From assembly GCF_040412425.1 (NCBI RefSeq), contig NC_089781.1, positions 54,519,813-54,583,812 of the forward strand: 64,000 nucleotides of DNA. Reading direction: 5' to 3'. Origin of the DNA: Macrobrachium rosenbergii (lineage: Eukaryota; Arthropoda; Malacostraca; Decapoda; Palaemonidae). Positions 1 through 12,500 of the stretch are shown here, piece by piece; the first letter of the stretch is position 1; each line of letters starts with the position of its first letter. A program made the position numbers and the translations under genes. The notes below the pieces were generated by a model. The model did no database searches. It was not told the origin of the DNA and was given only the letters and a program-made list of their open reading frames with translations.

Positions 1-3000
1 ATTGTTAGAGTATGATCCGGTTCTCCACTGGAAAGAAAGAAGCCAGAAAGTGTAAAAGTATGATCTGGTTCTCTACTGGAAAGAAAAAAGCCAGAGAGTG
101 TAAGAGTATGATCGGGTTATCTTCGCTGGAAAAAAAAGAAGTCAGAGAATGTGTAAGAGTTGATCTGGTTCTTCACTGGAAAAAGCCAGAGAGTGTAAGA
201 GTATGATCTGGTTCTCCACTGGAAAGAAAAAGTCAGAGAGTGTAAGTATAATCTGGTTCTCTACTGGAAAGAAAGAAGTCAGAGAGTGTAAGAGTATGCT
301 CTGGTTCTCCACTGGAAAGAAAGAAGTCAGAGAGTGTAAGGAAGTATTATCTGGTTCTTCACTGGAAAGAAAGAAGCCAGAAAGTGTTAGAGTATGATCT
401 GTTTCTTCATTGGAAAGAAAGAAGACATTGAGTGTAAGAGCATGATCTGCTTCTGTATTGGAAAGAAATCAGCCAGAGAGTGTAGAGTATGATCAATTTC
501 TCTATCTGATTGGAAGAAAGATAGTCAGGAGTGTCTTTACAGAAAAAAAGATAATCTGGTTCTTCTCACTGGAAAAACAAAAGCCAGAGAGTGTAAGAGT
601 ATGATCTGGTTCTCAATGGAAAAGAAAGAGAAGTGTAAATGTATGATTTGGTTCTTCTTCAAAAAAAGAAGCCAGAGGGTGTAAGATTATTATATGGTTC
701 TCCACTCTTAAAAAGGAAGTCAGTGAGTGTAAAAGCATCATCTGGTTTTCTATTGCAAAAAAAAGTTAAGAGTGGGTTAGAGTATGATCTGGTTCTTCAA
801 GGAAAAAGAAGTAGAGATTGCAAACTTATGATCTGGTTCTCCACTGGAAAGAAAAGAAAACCACAGAGTGTGAGGCATGATCTGGTTCTTCACTGGAAAA
901 AAAGAAGCCAGAGAGTGTAAGAGGATGATGCTGGTTCTAAAATGGAAAAGAAAGAAGCAAGAGCGTGTAATCGTATGATTTTTTTTTTGCTGGAAAAAGC
1001 CAGAGTTCTAAGAGTGATCTGTTTTCGCTGGAAAGAGAAAGCCAGAGAGTGTAAAGTATGATCTCGTTCTCACTGGAAAGAAAGAAGTCAGATAATGTAA
1101 AAAGTGTGATGTGGTTTCTCTGCTGGAAATTAGAAAATGTGAGACTGAAATCTGGTTCTCCACTGGTTAAAAAACCCAGAGAGTTTAAGAGTATGATCTG
1201 ATTCTCCACTGGGAAGAAAGAGCCAGAGAATGGAAGAGTATGATTTGGTTCTTCACTGTAAAGAAGAAGCCAGAGAGTGTAAGAGTATGACCTGGTTCTC
1301 CGCTGGAAAGAAATAAGTCTAAGAGTGTAAGAGTATGATTAGGTCTCCACTGGAAAAATAGTCAGAGAGTGAAAGATTATGATCTGGTTTTCACTGTAAA
1401 TAAAGAAGCTAGAAGTGTGGCAAAAGTATGATCTGGTTCTCAATAGAAAAAAAGAAAATCAGAGATGTAAAGTATGATCTGGTTCTCCACTGGAAAGAAA
1501 GAAATCATGGAGTATAAGAGTATGATCTAGTTCTCCACTGGAAAGAAAAGAAGCCAGAAGGTGTAAGAGTATGATCTGGTTCTCCACTGGAGAAATGAAG
1601 TCAGAGAATGTAAGAGTGTAATCTGATTCTCCACTGGAAAGAAAGAAGTCAGAGAGTGTAAGAGGTATGATCATGTTCTCTGCTGGAAAGAAAAGAAGTC
1701 AGAAGTGTAAAGGTATGATCTGGTTCTCCTCAGGAAACAAAAGGAAGGATGGTAAGAGTATGATCTGATTCTCCACTGGAAAGAAAGAAGAAAGTGAATG
1801 AGTATTGTCTAGTTTTCCTTCAGAAAGATAGAAGCCAGGGAGTATAAGAAGTATGATCTATTTCTCACTGGAAAGAAAGAAGCCAGAGAATCGTAAGAGT
1901 ATGATCTGGTTCTCCTGACAAAAAAAAAATTAGAAACTGTAAGATCTATTACTGGTTCTTCACTTCAAAAAAAGAAGCCAGAAGTATGATCTGGTTCTCC
2001 AAAGGCAAGAAAAAAAGCCAAGAGTTAAGAGCTTGATCTGGATTTCTCACTGGAAATGAAGCATAATTGATCAGATTTGCTGAAAAAGAGAATGTTAGAG
2101 TGTGGTTCTCCTTGGAAAGAAGAAGCCAGAGAGTGTTAGAATTTGATCTGGTTGTCCACTACAAAGAAATAAGCCAGAGGGTGTAAGAGTATGATCTGGT
2201 TCTTTATTAAAAAAGAAGGCAGAGAGTGTGCAGATGGGGTTCTCCACTGGAAAAAAAAAAAAATAGAAAGAGAGTGTAATAGTATGATTGTTTTTTGCTG
2301 GAAAAAAGCCCAGAGAGTGTAAAGAGCTTGATCTGGTTCTCTACTGGAAAGAAAGCCAGAGAGTGTAAAGAAGTATGATTGGTTCTCCATTGGAAAAAAA
2401 GAAGTCAGAGGTTGTAAGAGTATGATCTGGTTCTCCACTGGAAAAAAGAAGCCAGAGAGTGAAAGAGTATGATCTGTTTCTCCAATGGAAAAAGAAAGAA
2501 GCAGAGAGTGTAAAAGTATGATCTGGTTCTCATCTGGAAACAAAGAAGCCAGAGTGTGTAAGATAATCTGGATTCCAATGGAAAGAAAGCAAGAAGTGTA
2601 AGTTTTGTCTGGTTCTTCACTGGAAAAAAAAGCCAGAGTTTTAAGAACATGATCTGTTTCTCCTTTGGAAAGAAAAAATCAGAGAGTGTAAGACTATGAT
2701 CTGGTTCTCCAAATGGAAAGACAGAAATCAGAGTGTAAAAGTATCAAGATGGTTCTCAACAAGAAAAAAATAATTTAGAGAGTGTATGATCTGGTTTTCC
2801 ACTGGAAAAAAGCCAGAGAATGTAAAAGAGTATGTCTGGTTCTCTGGGAAGAAACAAGTAAGGGAGTGGAAAGATTTTGATCTGGATTCTCAACTGGAAA
2901 GAAATAAGTCAGAGAGTGTAAGAGTATGATCTGGTTCTCCACTGGAAAGAAAGAAGCAGAGAGTGTGAGAGTATTGTCTGGTTCTCCACTGGAAAAAAAA

Positions 3001-6000
3001 AAGCCAGAGAGTGTAAGGTATGATCTGATTATCTCACTGTAAATATGTCAGAGAGTGTTATTATCTGGTTCTTCACTGTAAAAAAAAAAAGAGACCTAAA
3101 GAGTTTAAAGTATGATCTGGTTCTCCATTGGAAAGAAAGAAATCCATAGAGTGTAAAATATGATCTTGGTTCTCCTGGAAAAAAAGACAGAGAGTGAAAG
3201 AGTATGATCTGTTCTTCCACTGGAAATAAAAGAAGCCATGAGTCTAAGAATATGATCTGTTTTGCTGGAAAGAAAAGTGCAAATGTTAGAGTATGATCTG
3301 GTTCTTCATTGGAAAGATAGAAGTCAGAGAGTTTAAGATATTGATCTGGTTCTTTACTAAAAAAAGAAGTGGAAGAGTATGATTTGGTTGCCAACTGAAA
3401 GAATGAAGTCAGTTAGTGTAAAATTATGATCTGGTTCTTCCACTGGAAAGAAAGAAGTCAGAAATAATTGTAAGAGTATGATCTGGTTCTCACTGTCGAG
3501 AAAGAAGCCAGAGAATTGTAAGAGTATGATGTACTTCTTCACTGGAAAAAAAAGAGGGAGAGTGTAAGAGCATTATCTTAATCTCACTGGAAAGAAAAAA
3601 TCAGACAGTGTAAGAGTATGATCTGGTTCTCCACTGGAAGGAAAAAGAAGCCAGAGTGTAAATAGTATGATCATGGTTCTCAGTGGAAAGAAATAAGTCT
3701 GGAGTGTAAGAGTATGATCTGGTTCTCCACTGGGAAGAAAAAAGTCAAAGAATGTAAGAGTATGATCTGGTTCTCCACTGGAAAGAAATGAAGTCAGAGT
3801 GCAAGAGTATGATCATGTTCTCCACTGGAAAGAAAGAAGTCATAAGTGTAAAGTATGATCTTGGTTCTCTCACTGGAAAGAAAGAAGTTAGAGATTGTAA
3901 GAGTATGACCTGATTCTCCTTTGGAAAGAAAGAAGTCAGAGTGTCTAAAGACTATGGTCTAGTTCCCCATCGAAAGAAAGAAGCCAGGAAGTGCAAGAGT
4001 ATGATCTGTTTCCACTGGAAAGAAAGAAGTCAGAGAATATAAGAGAAATGATCTGGTTCTCCAATGGAAAAAAAGAAGCCAGGAAACTGTAATAATATGA
4101 TCTGGTTCTCCACTAAAAAAAAGAAGCCAGAGAGTGTAAGAGTGATCTGGTTCTCCACTGAAAAGAAAAGCCAGAGAGTGTAAGAGTCAGATCTGGTTCT
4201 TCACTGGAAAGAAATAAGCAGAGAGTGTAATAGTATGATATGTTTTACCTGGAAAAAAGGAGACTGTTAGACTATGATCTGGTTTTTCAGAATAAAGCCA
4301 TAGAGTGTTAGAGTTTGATTTTTGTCTCTACAAAAAAGAAGAAGCAAGAGAGTGTAATAGCATGGTTTATTTTCACTTGGAAAAAAAGCCAGAGAGTGTA
4401 AGAGTATGATTTGGTTCACTACTGGAAAGAAAGAAGCCAGAGAGTGTAAAGTATGATCTGGTTCTCCACTGGAAAAAAGAAGCCAGAGAGCGTAAGAGTA
4501 TGATCTGGTTCTCATTGGAAAGAAAATAGCCAGAGAGTGTAAGAGTTCAGGTTCTTCATTGGAAAACAAGCAAGATATTTAAGTGTATAATCTGGTTCTC
4601 CAATGGATAAAAAAGAAGTCAGGAGTGTAAGAGTATGATCTGGATCTCCACTGGAAAAAAAGAAATCAGAGAGTGTAAGAGTATGAGAGTATGATCTTTA
4701 TCCACTGGAAAGAAACATGTCCAGGGGGTGTATTTTGATCTGGTTCTCAACTGAAAGAAATAATTCAGAGAGTGTAGGAGTATGGAATCTGGTTCTCTCA
4801 GTTGGAAAGAAGAAACAAGAGAGTATGATCTGGTTCTCCATTAAAAAAAAAGCCAGAGAGTGTAAGAGTATGATCTGGTTCTCTACTGAAAGAATAAGTC
4901 AGAGAGTGTAAGAGTATGATCTGGTTCTTCCTCTGGAAAAAAAGAAGCAGAGAGTTTAAGAGTATGATTTGGTTCTCACTGGAAAGATGTATATGATTGG
5001 TTTCTTGACTGGAAATAAAAAAGCCAGAGAGTGAAAGAGTATGATCTTGGTTCTCCACTGGAAATAAAAGAAGGCAGAGTCTAATGATCTGGTTTTAGCT
5101 GGAAAAAAAGAAAAAGAAACCAGAGAGTGTAAGAGTATGATTTGATTTTGCCACTTGGAAAGAAAGAAGAAAGAGAGTGTAAAGTATGATCTGGTTCTCC
5201 ACTGGAAAAAAAAGAAGTCAGAGGAGTGTAAACTTATGATCTGATTCTCAGATGAAAGAAAAGCCAAAGAAAGGAAGAGTATGTGGTTCTCATTGTCAAG
5301 AAAGAAGTTAGAGAGTGTAGAATATGATCTGGTTCTCCACTGGAAAAGAAAGGAAGCCAAGAGTGTAAGAGTATGATTTGTTTCTTCACTGGAAAAAATA
5401 AGTCATAAGTGTGTAAGAGTATGAGCTGGTTCTCCAATGAAAAAGAAGCCAGATAGTGTAAAGTATGATCTAATTCTCCACAGGAAAGAAATAAAGTAGA
5501 GGAAGTGTAAGAGTATGATCTGGTTCTCCACTGGCAAGAAAGAAGCCAGATGGAGTGTAAGAGTTTGATATAGTTCTTCACTGGAAAGAAAAAGCCAGAG
5601 TGTGTAGAGTATGATCTGGTTCTCACTGGAAAGAAAGAAGTCAGAGAAATGTAAGAGTATGATTTGATTCTCCACTGGAAAGAAAGAAGTCAGAGAGATT
5701 AAAGATTTTGATCTGGTTCTCAATGGAAAAAGAAGCCAGGGAGTGTAAGAACATGTTCTGGTTCTCTACTGGAAGAAAGAAGTCAGAGAGTGTAAGAGTA
5801 TGTTCTGGTTCACTGAAAAAAAAAAAGTCAGGGAGTGTTTGAGGTATGATCTGGTTCTCCACTGGAAGAAAGAAATCATTGAGTGTAAGATTATGATCTG
5901 GTTCTCCAATGGAAAGAAAGAAGCCAGAAGATTTTGAACTGTATGATCTTTTTTTTTGGCTGGAAAAGAAGCCAGAGAGTGGAAGAGTATGATCTAGTTC

Positions 6001-9000
6001 TCCATGGAAAGAAAAAGCCAGAGAGTGTTAGAGTATGATCTGTTTCTCCATTGAAAAGAAAGAAGTCAGAGAGTGCAAGAAAATGATCTGCTTCTCCACT
6101 GAAAAGAAAGAAGCAAGAGATTGTGTAAGAGTATGATCTGTTTCTCCAATGGAAAGAAAGAAGTCAGAGTTTAAGAGTATGATCTGATTCTCCACTGAAA
6201 AGAAAGAAGCAAAAGAGTGTAAAGGCATGATCTGGTTCTCAATGGAAAGAAAGATTTCAGAGAGTGTAAGAGTGTGATCTGGTTCTTCACTGGAAAAGAA
6301 AGAAGCGAGAATTAAGATGTGATCTGGTTCTTCCACTGGAAAAAAGAAAGCAGAGAGTGTAAAAGTAAGATCTGGTTCTCCACTGGAAAGAAAGAAGCCA
6401 GAGAGAGTGTAAGAGTATGATCTTTTTCTCTAATGGCAAGAAATAAGCCAAGTATGCTTGTGATCTGTTTCACCACTGGAAAAAAATTCAGACTGGAAAG
6501 AATTGTGATCTGGTTCTCACTGAAAAGTTTTGGAACACAGAGTGTGACAGAATGATTTGTTTCTCCACTGGAAAGACAGAAGCCAGAGAGTGTAAGAGTA
6601 TGATCTGGTTCTCTTCATTGGAAAAGAACCCAGAGGCTGAAAGAGTGCGATCTGGTTCTTCACTGTAAAGATGGAAGTGAGACTGTAAAGTATGTTTCTG
6701 GTTCTCCACTGGAAAGAAGAAGCTAGAGAGTGTAAGAGTATGATAGCTTTCTTGACTGGAAAAGAAAAGGCAAGAAAGTGTAAGACAATGATCTTGTTAT
6801 CCACTGGAATGAAAAAGCCAGAGAGTGTGAGAGTATGATCTGGTTCTTCTACTGGAAAAAATCCAGGGACTAAAAGAGTGTGATCTTCACTGGAAATGAA
6901 GATGGAAGCCAGAGATATTGAGAGTTTGATATGTTTTTCACTGGAAAGAAAGAATTCAGAGAGTGTAAGAGAATGATCTGGTTTCTCACTGCAAAGAAGA
7001 ATCAAAGAGAGTGTGGAAAGAGTATTATCTTGGTTCTCCAATGGAAAGAAAGAAGCTAGAAGAGTGTAGAGTATGATCTGGTTCTCTACTGGAAAGAAAG
7101 AATCCAGAGTGTAAGAGTATGATCTGGTTATCTAACTAAAAGAAAGAAGTCAGAGAGTGTAACAGAGTTTGATCTTTTCTTTACTAAAAAAAAAGTCAGA
7201 AAGTATAAGATTATGATTTGGTTCTCCACTGGAAAGAAAAGAAGCCAGATTGTGTAAGAGTATGATATGGTTCTCAGTCGAAGAAAGAAACCAGAGAGTG
7301 TAAGTATTTCTGGTTCTTCACTGGAAAAAAAGTCAGAGACTGTTAGGAGTATGATCTGGTTCTTCATTGGAAAAAAAGAAGTCAGAGAGTTTAATAGTGT
7401 ATGATCTGGTTCTTCACTGAAAAAAAGAAGAAGTCAGTTTAAATGAAAGTATGATGTGGTTGTCCCTGGAATGAAAGAAGTCGAGAGTGTAAGAATATGA
7501 TCTGGTTCTCCACTGGAAACAAAGAAGCCAGAGAGTGTTAAGATTATGATCCCGTTCCACTGAAAAGAAAGAAGCCAGAGAATGTAGAGTATGATCTGGT
7601 TCTTTTCACTGGAAAGAAAGAAGCCTAAGGAGTGTAAGAGGGATGATCTGGTTCTTCACTGGAAGAAAGAAGTAGAGAGTGTAAGAGTATGATCTCTGTT
7701 CTTCACTGGAAAAAAAATGCCAGAGCCTGTAAAAATGATCTGGTTCTTCACAGGAAAAAAGAAGCCAGAGAGTGTAAAGTATGATCTTTTCTTCACCGAA
7801 AAGAAAGAAGCCATAGATAGTTTAGAAGTATGATCTGGTTCTCCACTGGAAAGAAAAGACGCCAGAGAATGTAAGAGTATGATCTGTTCTCCAATAAAAA
7901 AAGCCAGATAGTGTATGAATATGATCTAATTCTCCACAGGAAAAAGAAATCAGAGAGTATAAGGTGTGATGGTTCTCCACTGGAAAGAAAGAAGAAGCCA
8001 GATATTGTAAGAGTTTGATATAGTTCTTCACTGCAAAAAAAAAAAAAAAAACAAGAGTGTAAGATTATGATGTGGTTCTCAACTGGCAAGAAAGAAGTCG
8101 GAGAGGGTGTTAGAGTATGATATGGTTCTTCACTGGAAAAAGAAAGAAGTCAGAGAGTGTAAGAGTATGATCTGGTTCTCCAATGGAAAGGAAGAAAGTA
8201 GAGAGTGTAAAATTATGATCTGGTTCTCCACTGGAAAGAAAGAATCAGAGAATGTACGAAAATGATAAGGTTCTCTACTGGAAAGAATGAACTCAGAGAA
8301 ATGAAAGAGTATTATCTGGTTCTTTACTGAAAAAAGAAGCCAGAATGTGTAGAGTAGGACAGGCTCTCCCTAGCAAGAAAGAATACAGAGTTTAAGGTAA
8401 GAGTATGATCTACCCAGCGGAAAGAAAGAAGGCAGAGAGTATGAAGAAGCTGCTGCTGGAAAAAGAAGCCAGAGTGGAAGAACATAACTAGTTCTAAACT
8501 GGAAAGGTGAAATCAGAGAGAGCTAGAGTATGATCTGTTTCTCCACCTGAAAGAAAGTAGTCAGAGAGTGTAAGAGTTTGATGTGTTTCTCACTGAAAAA
8601 AAAGAAGCAAGAGTGTGTAAGAGTGTTGTCTGGTTCTTCACTGGAAAAGATGCTGGAAAAAAGCATGATCTGGTTTCTTAAGCTGGAAAGAAAGCAGCCA
8701 GGGAGTGTAAGTATTATCTGCTCTCTATCTGAAAGAAGAAATCAGAGAGTGTAAGAAAAGAATCTGGGTCTTTACTGAAAAAGCCAGAGAGTGTTGGGTA
8801 TGATCTGAATCCCACTGAAAGAAGGAAGCCAGAGAGTGTGGAAGTATGAACTGGTTCTTCACTGGAAAAAGAAGGCAGAGCAAGTAAAGGATTTGATTCT
8901 TCACTGGAAAAAAAAGAAGCCAGGGAGTGTAAGAGTTCCATCTAGTTCTCCACTGCAGAGAGGAATCAGAGGAGTTTGAGTGTTAGGTAAATTAGATAGG

Positions 9001-9020
9001 GAGAATAGAAAGAAAGAGAG
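1..9020 (+). repeat. ~48-bp satellite array, left arm
   Basis: About 190 tandem copies of a unit close to 48 bp. On this strand a typical unit reads GTAAGAGTATGATCTGGTTC, then TCCACTGGAAAGAAAGAAGC, then CAGAGAGT. Individual units range from roughly 35 to 52 bp through many small indels and homopolymer changes. Because 48 is a multiple of 3, short open frames with a repeating 16-residue motif arise on both strands. They drift out of frame within 60-200 codons, have no recognisable domain, and I do not regard them as genes. From about 808 to 9020 the units correspond one by one to the reverse complement of the array after the gap; 1-807 has no counterpart there. I do not recognise the satellite family. 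Confidence 0.95.
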
Positions 9021-9520
9021 NNNNNNNNNNNNNNNNNNNNNNNNNNNNNNNNNNNNNNNNNNNNNNNNNNNNNNNNNNNNNNNNNNNNNNNNNNNNNNNN
9101 NNNNNNNNNNNNNNNNNNNNNNNNNNNNNNNNNNNNNNNNNNNNNNNNNNNNNNNNNNNNNNNNNNNNNNNNNNNNNNNNNNNNNNNNNNNNNNNNNNNN
9201 NNNNNNNNNNNNNNNNNNNNNNNNNNNNNNNNNNNNNNNNNNNNNNNNNNNNNNNNNNNNNNNNNNNNNNNNNNNNNNNNNNNNNNNNNNNNNNNNNNNN
9301 NNNNNNNNNNNNNNNNNNNNNNNNNNNNNNNNNNNNNNNNNNNNNNNNNNNNNNNNNNNNNNNNNNNNNNNNNNNNNNNNNNNNNNNNNNNNNNNNNNNN
9401 NNNNNNNNNNNNNNNNNNNNNNNNNNNNNNNNNNNNNNNNNNNNNNNNNNNNNNNNNNNNNNNNNNNNNNNNNNNNNNNNNNNNNNNNNNNNNNNNNNNN
9501 NNNNNNNNNNNNNNNNNNNN
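9021..9520. other. Assembly gap (500 N)
   Basis: Exactly 500 undetermined bases, the usual placeholder for a scaffold join of unknown length. The bases on either side are reverse complements of each other: about 45 bp around GTTAGGTAAATTAGATAGGG on the left, mirrored immediately on the right. Confidence 0.98.
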
Positions 9521-12500
9521 CTTTCTTTCTATTCTCCCTATCTAATTTACCTAACACTCAAACTCTCTGACTTCTTTTCTTTGCCAGTGGAGAACTAGAT
9601 CGTACTCTTACACTCCCTGGCTTCTTTTTTTTCCAGTGAAGAATCAAATCATACACTTACGCTCTGCCTTCTTTTTTTCCAGTGAAGAACCAGTTCATAT
9701 TCTTACACTCTCTGGCTTCCTTCTTTCCAGTGGGGATTCAGATCATACCCCAACACTCTCTGGCTTCTTTTTTTCAGTAAAGACCCAGATCTATTTCTTA
9801 CACTCTCTGATTTCTTCTTTCAGATAGAGAGCCAGATAATACTCTTACACTCCCTGGCTGCTTTCTTTCCAGCAGAAAACCAGATCATGCTTTGCACTCT
9901 CCAGCATCTTTCGTTCCAGTGAAGAACCAGATAACACTCTTACACTCTCTTGCTTCTTTCTTTTCAGTGGAGAAACACATCAAACTCTTACACTCTCTGA
10001 CTTCTTTCTTTCAGATGGAGAAACAGATCATAATCTAGCTCTCTCTGACTTCACCCTTTCCAGTTTAGAACTAGATTAGATTCTTCCACTCCCTGGCTTC
10101 TTTTTTCCAGCGAAAAACTATTTCATACTCTCTGCCTTCTTTCTTTCCGCTGGAGTACCAGATCATACTCTTACCTTAAACTCTGTGGCTTCTTTCTTGC
10201 TAGGGGAGAGCCTGATCCTACTCCTACACATTCTGGCTTCTTTTTTTTCAGTAAAGAACCAGATAATACTCTTTCATTCTCTGAGTTCATTCTTTCCAGT
10301 AGAGAACCTTATCATTTTCTTACATTCTCTGGATTCTTTCTTTCCAGTGGAGAACCAGATCATAATCTTACACTCTCTACTTTCTTCCTTTCCATTGGAG
10401 AACCAGGTCATACTCTTACACTCTCTGACTTCTTTCTTTCCAGTGAAGAATCAGATCATACTCTAACATTCTCCGACTTCTTTCTTGCCAGTTGAGAACC
10501 ACATCATAATCTTACACACTCTTGCTTCTTTTTTTTTTTTTGCAGTGAAGAACTATATCAAACTCTTACAATATCTGGCTTCTTTCTTTCCAGTGGAGAA
10601 CCACATCATACTCTTACACTCTCTGATTTCTTTCTTTCCTGTGGAGAATTAGATCGTATTCATACACTATCTGGCTTTTTTTTATTGGAGATCCAGATCA
10701 TACTCTTACCCTCTCTGGCTTCTTTCTTTCCAGTGGAGAACCATATCATACTTAACAATCTCTTGCTTCTTTCTTTTCAGTGAAGAACAAGATCATAATC
10801 TTACACTCTCTGGCTTCTTTTTTCCTGTGAAGAACCAGATCACTTTCTTACAGGCTCTGGTTTTTTTTCAGCGAAGAACCAGATCATAGTCTTACACTCT
10901 CTGGCTTCTTTCTTTCGAGTGAAGAACCAGACCATACTCTTACACTCTCAGGCTTCTTTCTTTCGAGTGAAGAACCAGATCATACTCTTACACCCTCTGG
11001 CTTCTTTCTTTTCAGTAGAGAACCGATCATGATCTTACACTCTCTGGCTTCTTTGTTTCCAGTGGAGAACCAGATCATACTCTTACACTCTCCGACTTCT
11101 TTCATTCCAGTGGACAACCAGATCATACTTTTAAACTGTCTTGCTTCATCTTTTTCAGTGAAGAACCAGATCATACTATTAAACTCTCTGGCTTCTTTTT
11201 TCCAATGAAGAAGCAGATCACACTCTAACAGTCTCTGGCTTTTTTTTCCAGCGAAGAACCAGATCATACTCTTACACTCTCTGGTTTCTTTCTTTCGACT
11301 GAAGAACCATATCATACTCTTACACTCTCTGACTTCCTTCTTTCCAGTGGAGAACAAAATCATAATCTTACACTCTCTGACTTCTTTTTATTTTAGTAAA
11401 GAACCAGATCAAACTCTTACACTCTCTGACTTCTTTCTTTTAGTTAGATAACCGGATCATACTCTTACACTCTCTGGATGCTTTCTTTCTAGTAGAGAAC
11501 CAGATCATACTCTTACACTCTCTAGCTTCTTTCTTTCCATTGGAGAACCAGATCATACTCTTCCACTCTCTTACGTCCTTCTTTGCAGTGAAGAACCAGA
11601 TCATTCTCTTACACTCTCTGAATTCTTTCTTTCCAGTGGAAAAACATATCATACTCTCACTGTCTCTGGCTTCCATCTTCACAGTGAAGATCACACTCTT
11701 TTTTTAGTCCCTGGATTTTTTTTTCCAGCGAAGAACCAGATTATACTCTCACACTCTCTGGCTTTTTTCATTCCAGTGGATAACAAGATCACACTCTTAC
11801 ACTTTCTTGCCTTCTATTCAGTCAAGAAAACTATCATACTCTTACACTCTCTAGCTTCCTTCTTTCCAGTGGAAAAATATATCATACTCTTACAGTCTCT
11901 GACTTCCATCTTTACAGTGAAGAACCAGATCGCACTCTTTCAGCCTCTGGGTTCTTTTCCAGCGAAGAACCAGATCATATACTTACACTCTCCGGCTTCT
12001 GTCTTTCCAGTGGAGAAACAAATCATTCTGTCACACTCTGTGTTCCAACTTTTCAGTGAAGAACCGATCACAATTTTACAGTCTGGCTTTTTTTTCAGCG
12101 AAAAACCAAAGCATACTCTGGCTTATTTCTTTCCATTAGAGAAAGAGATCATACTCTTACACTCTCCGGCTTCTTTCTTTCCAGTGGATAACCAGATCAC
12201 ACTTTTACACTCTCTGGCTTCTCTTTTTCCAGCGGAAGAACCAGATCACAGTCTTACACTCTCTGACTTCTTTCTTTCCAGTGAAGAACCAGATCACACT
12301 CTTACACTCTCTGAAATTTTTCTTTCCATTGGAGAACCAGATCATGCCTTTACACTCTTTTGCTTCTTTCTTTTCAGTGGAGAATCAGATCTTACTCTTA
12401 AACTCTGACTTCTTTCTTTCCATTGGAGAAACAGATCATACTCTTACAATCTCTTGCTTCTTTCTTTTCAGTGGAGAGCCAGATCATACTCTTGCACTCT

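Noticed and set aside
8901..9570. Long open frames spanning the first N gap, and similarly 60984-61514 across the second.
   Set aside because: They consist almost entirely of undetermined bases and have no coding evidence.
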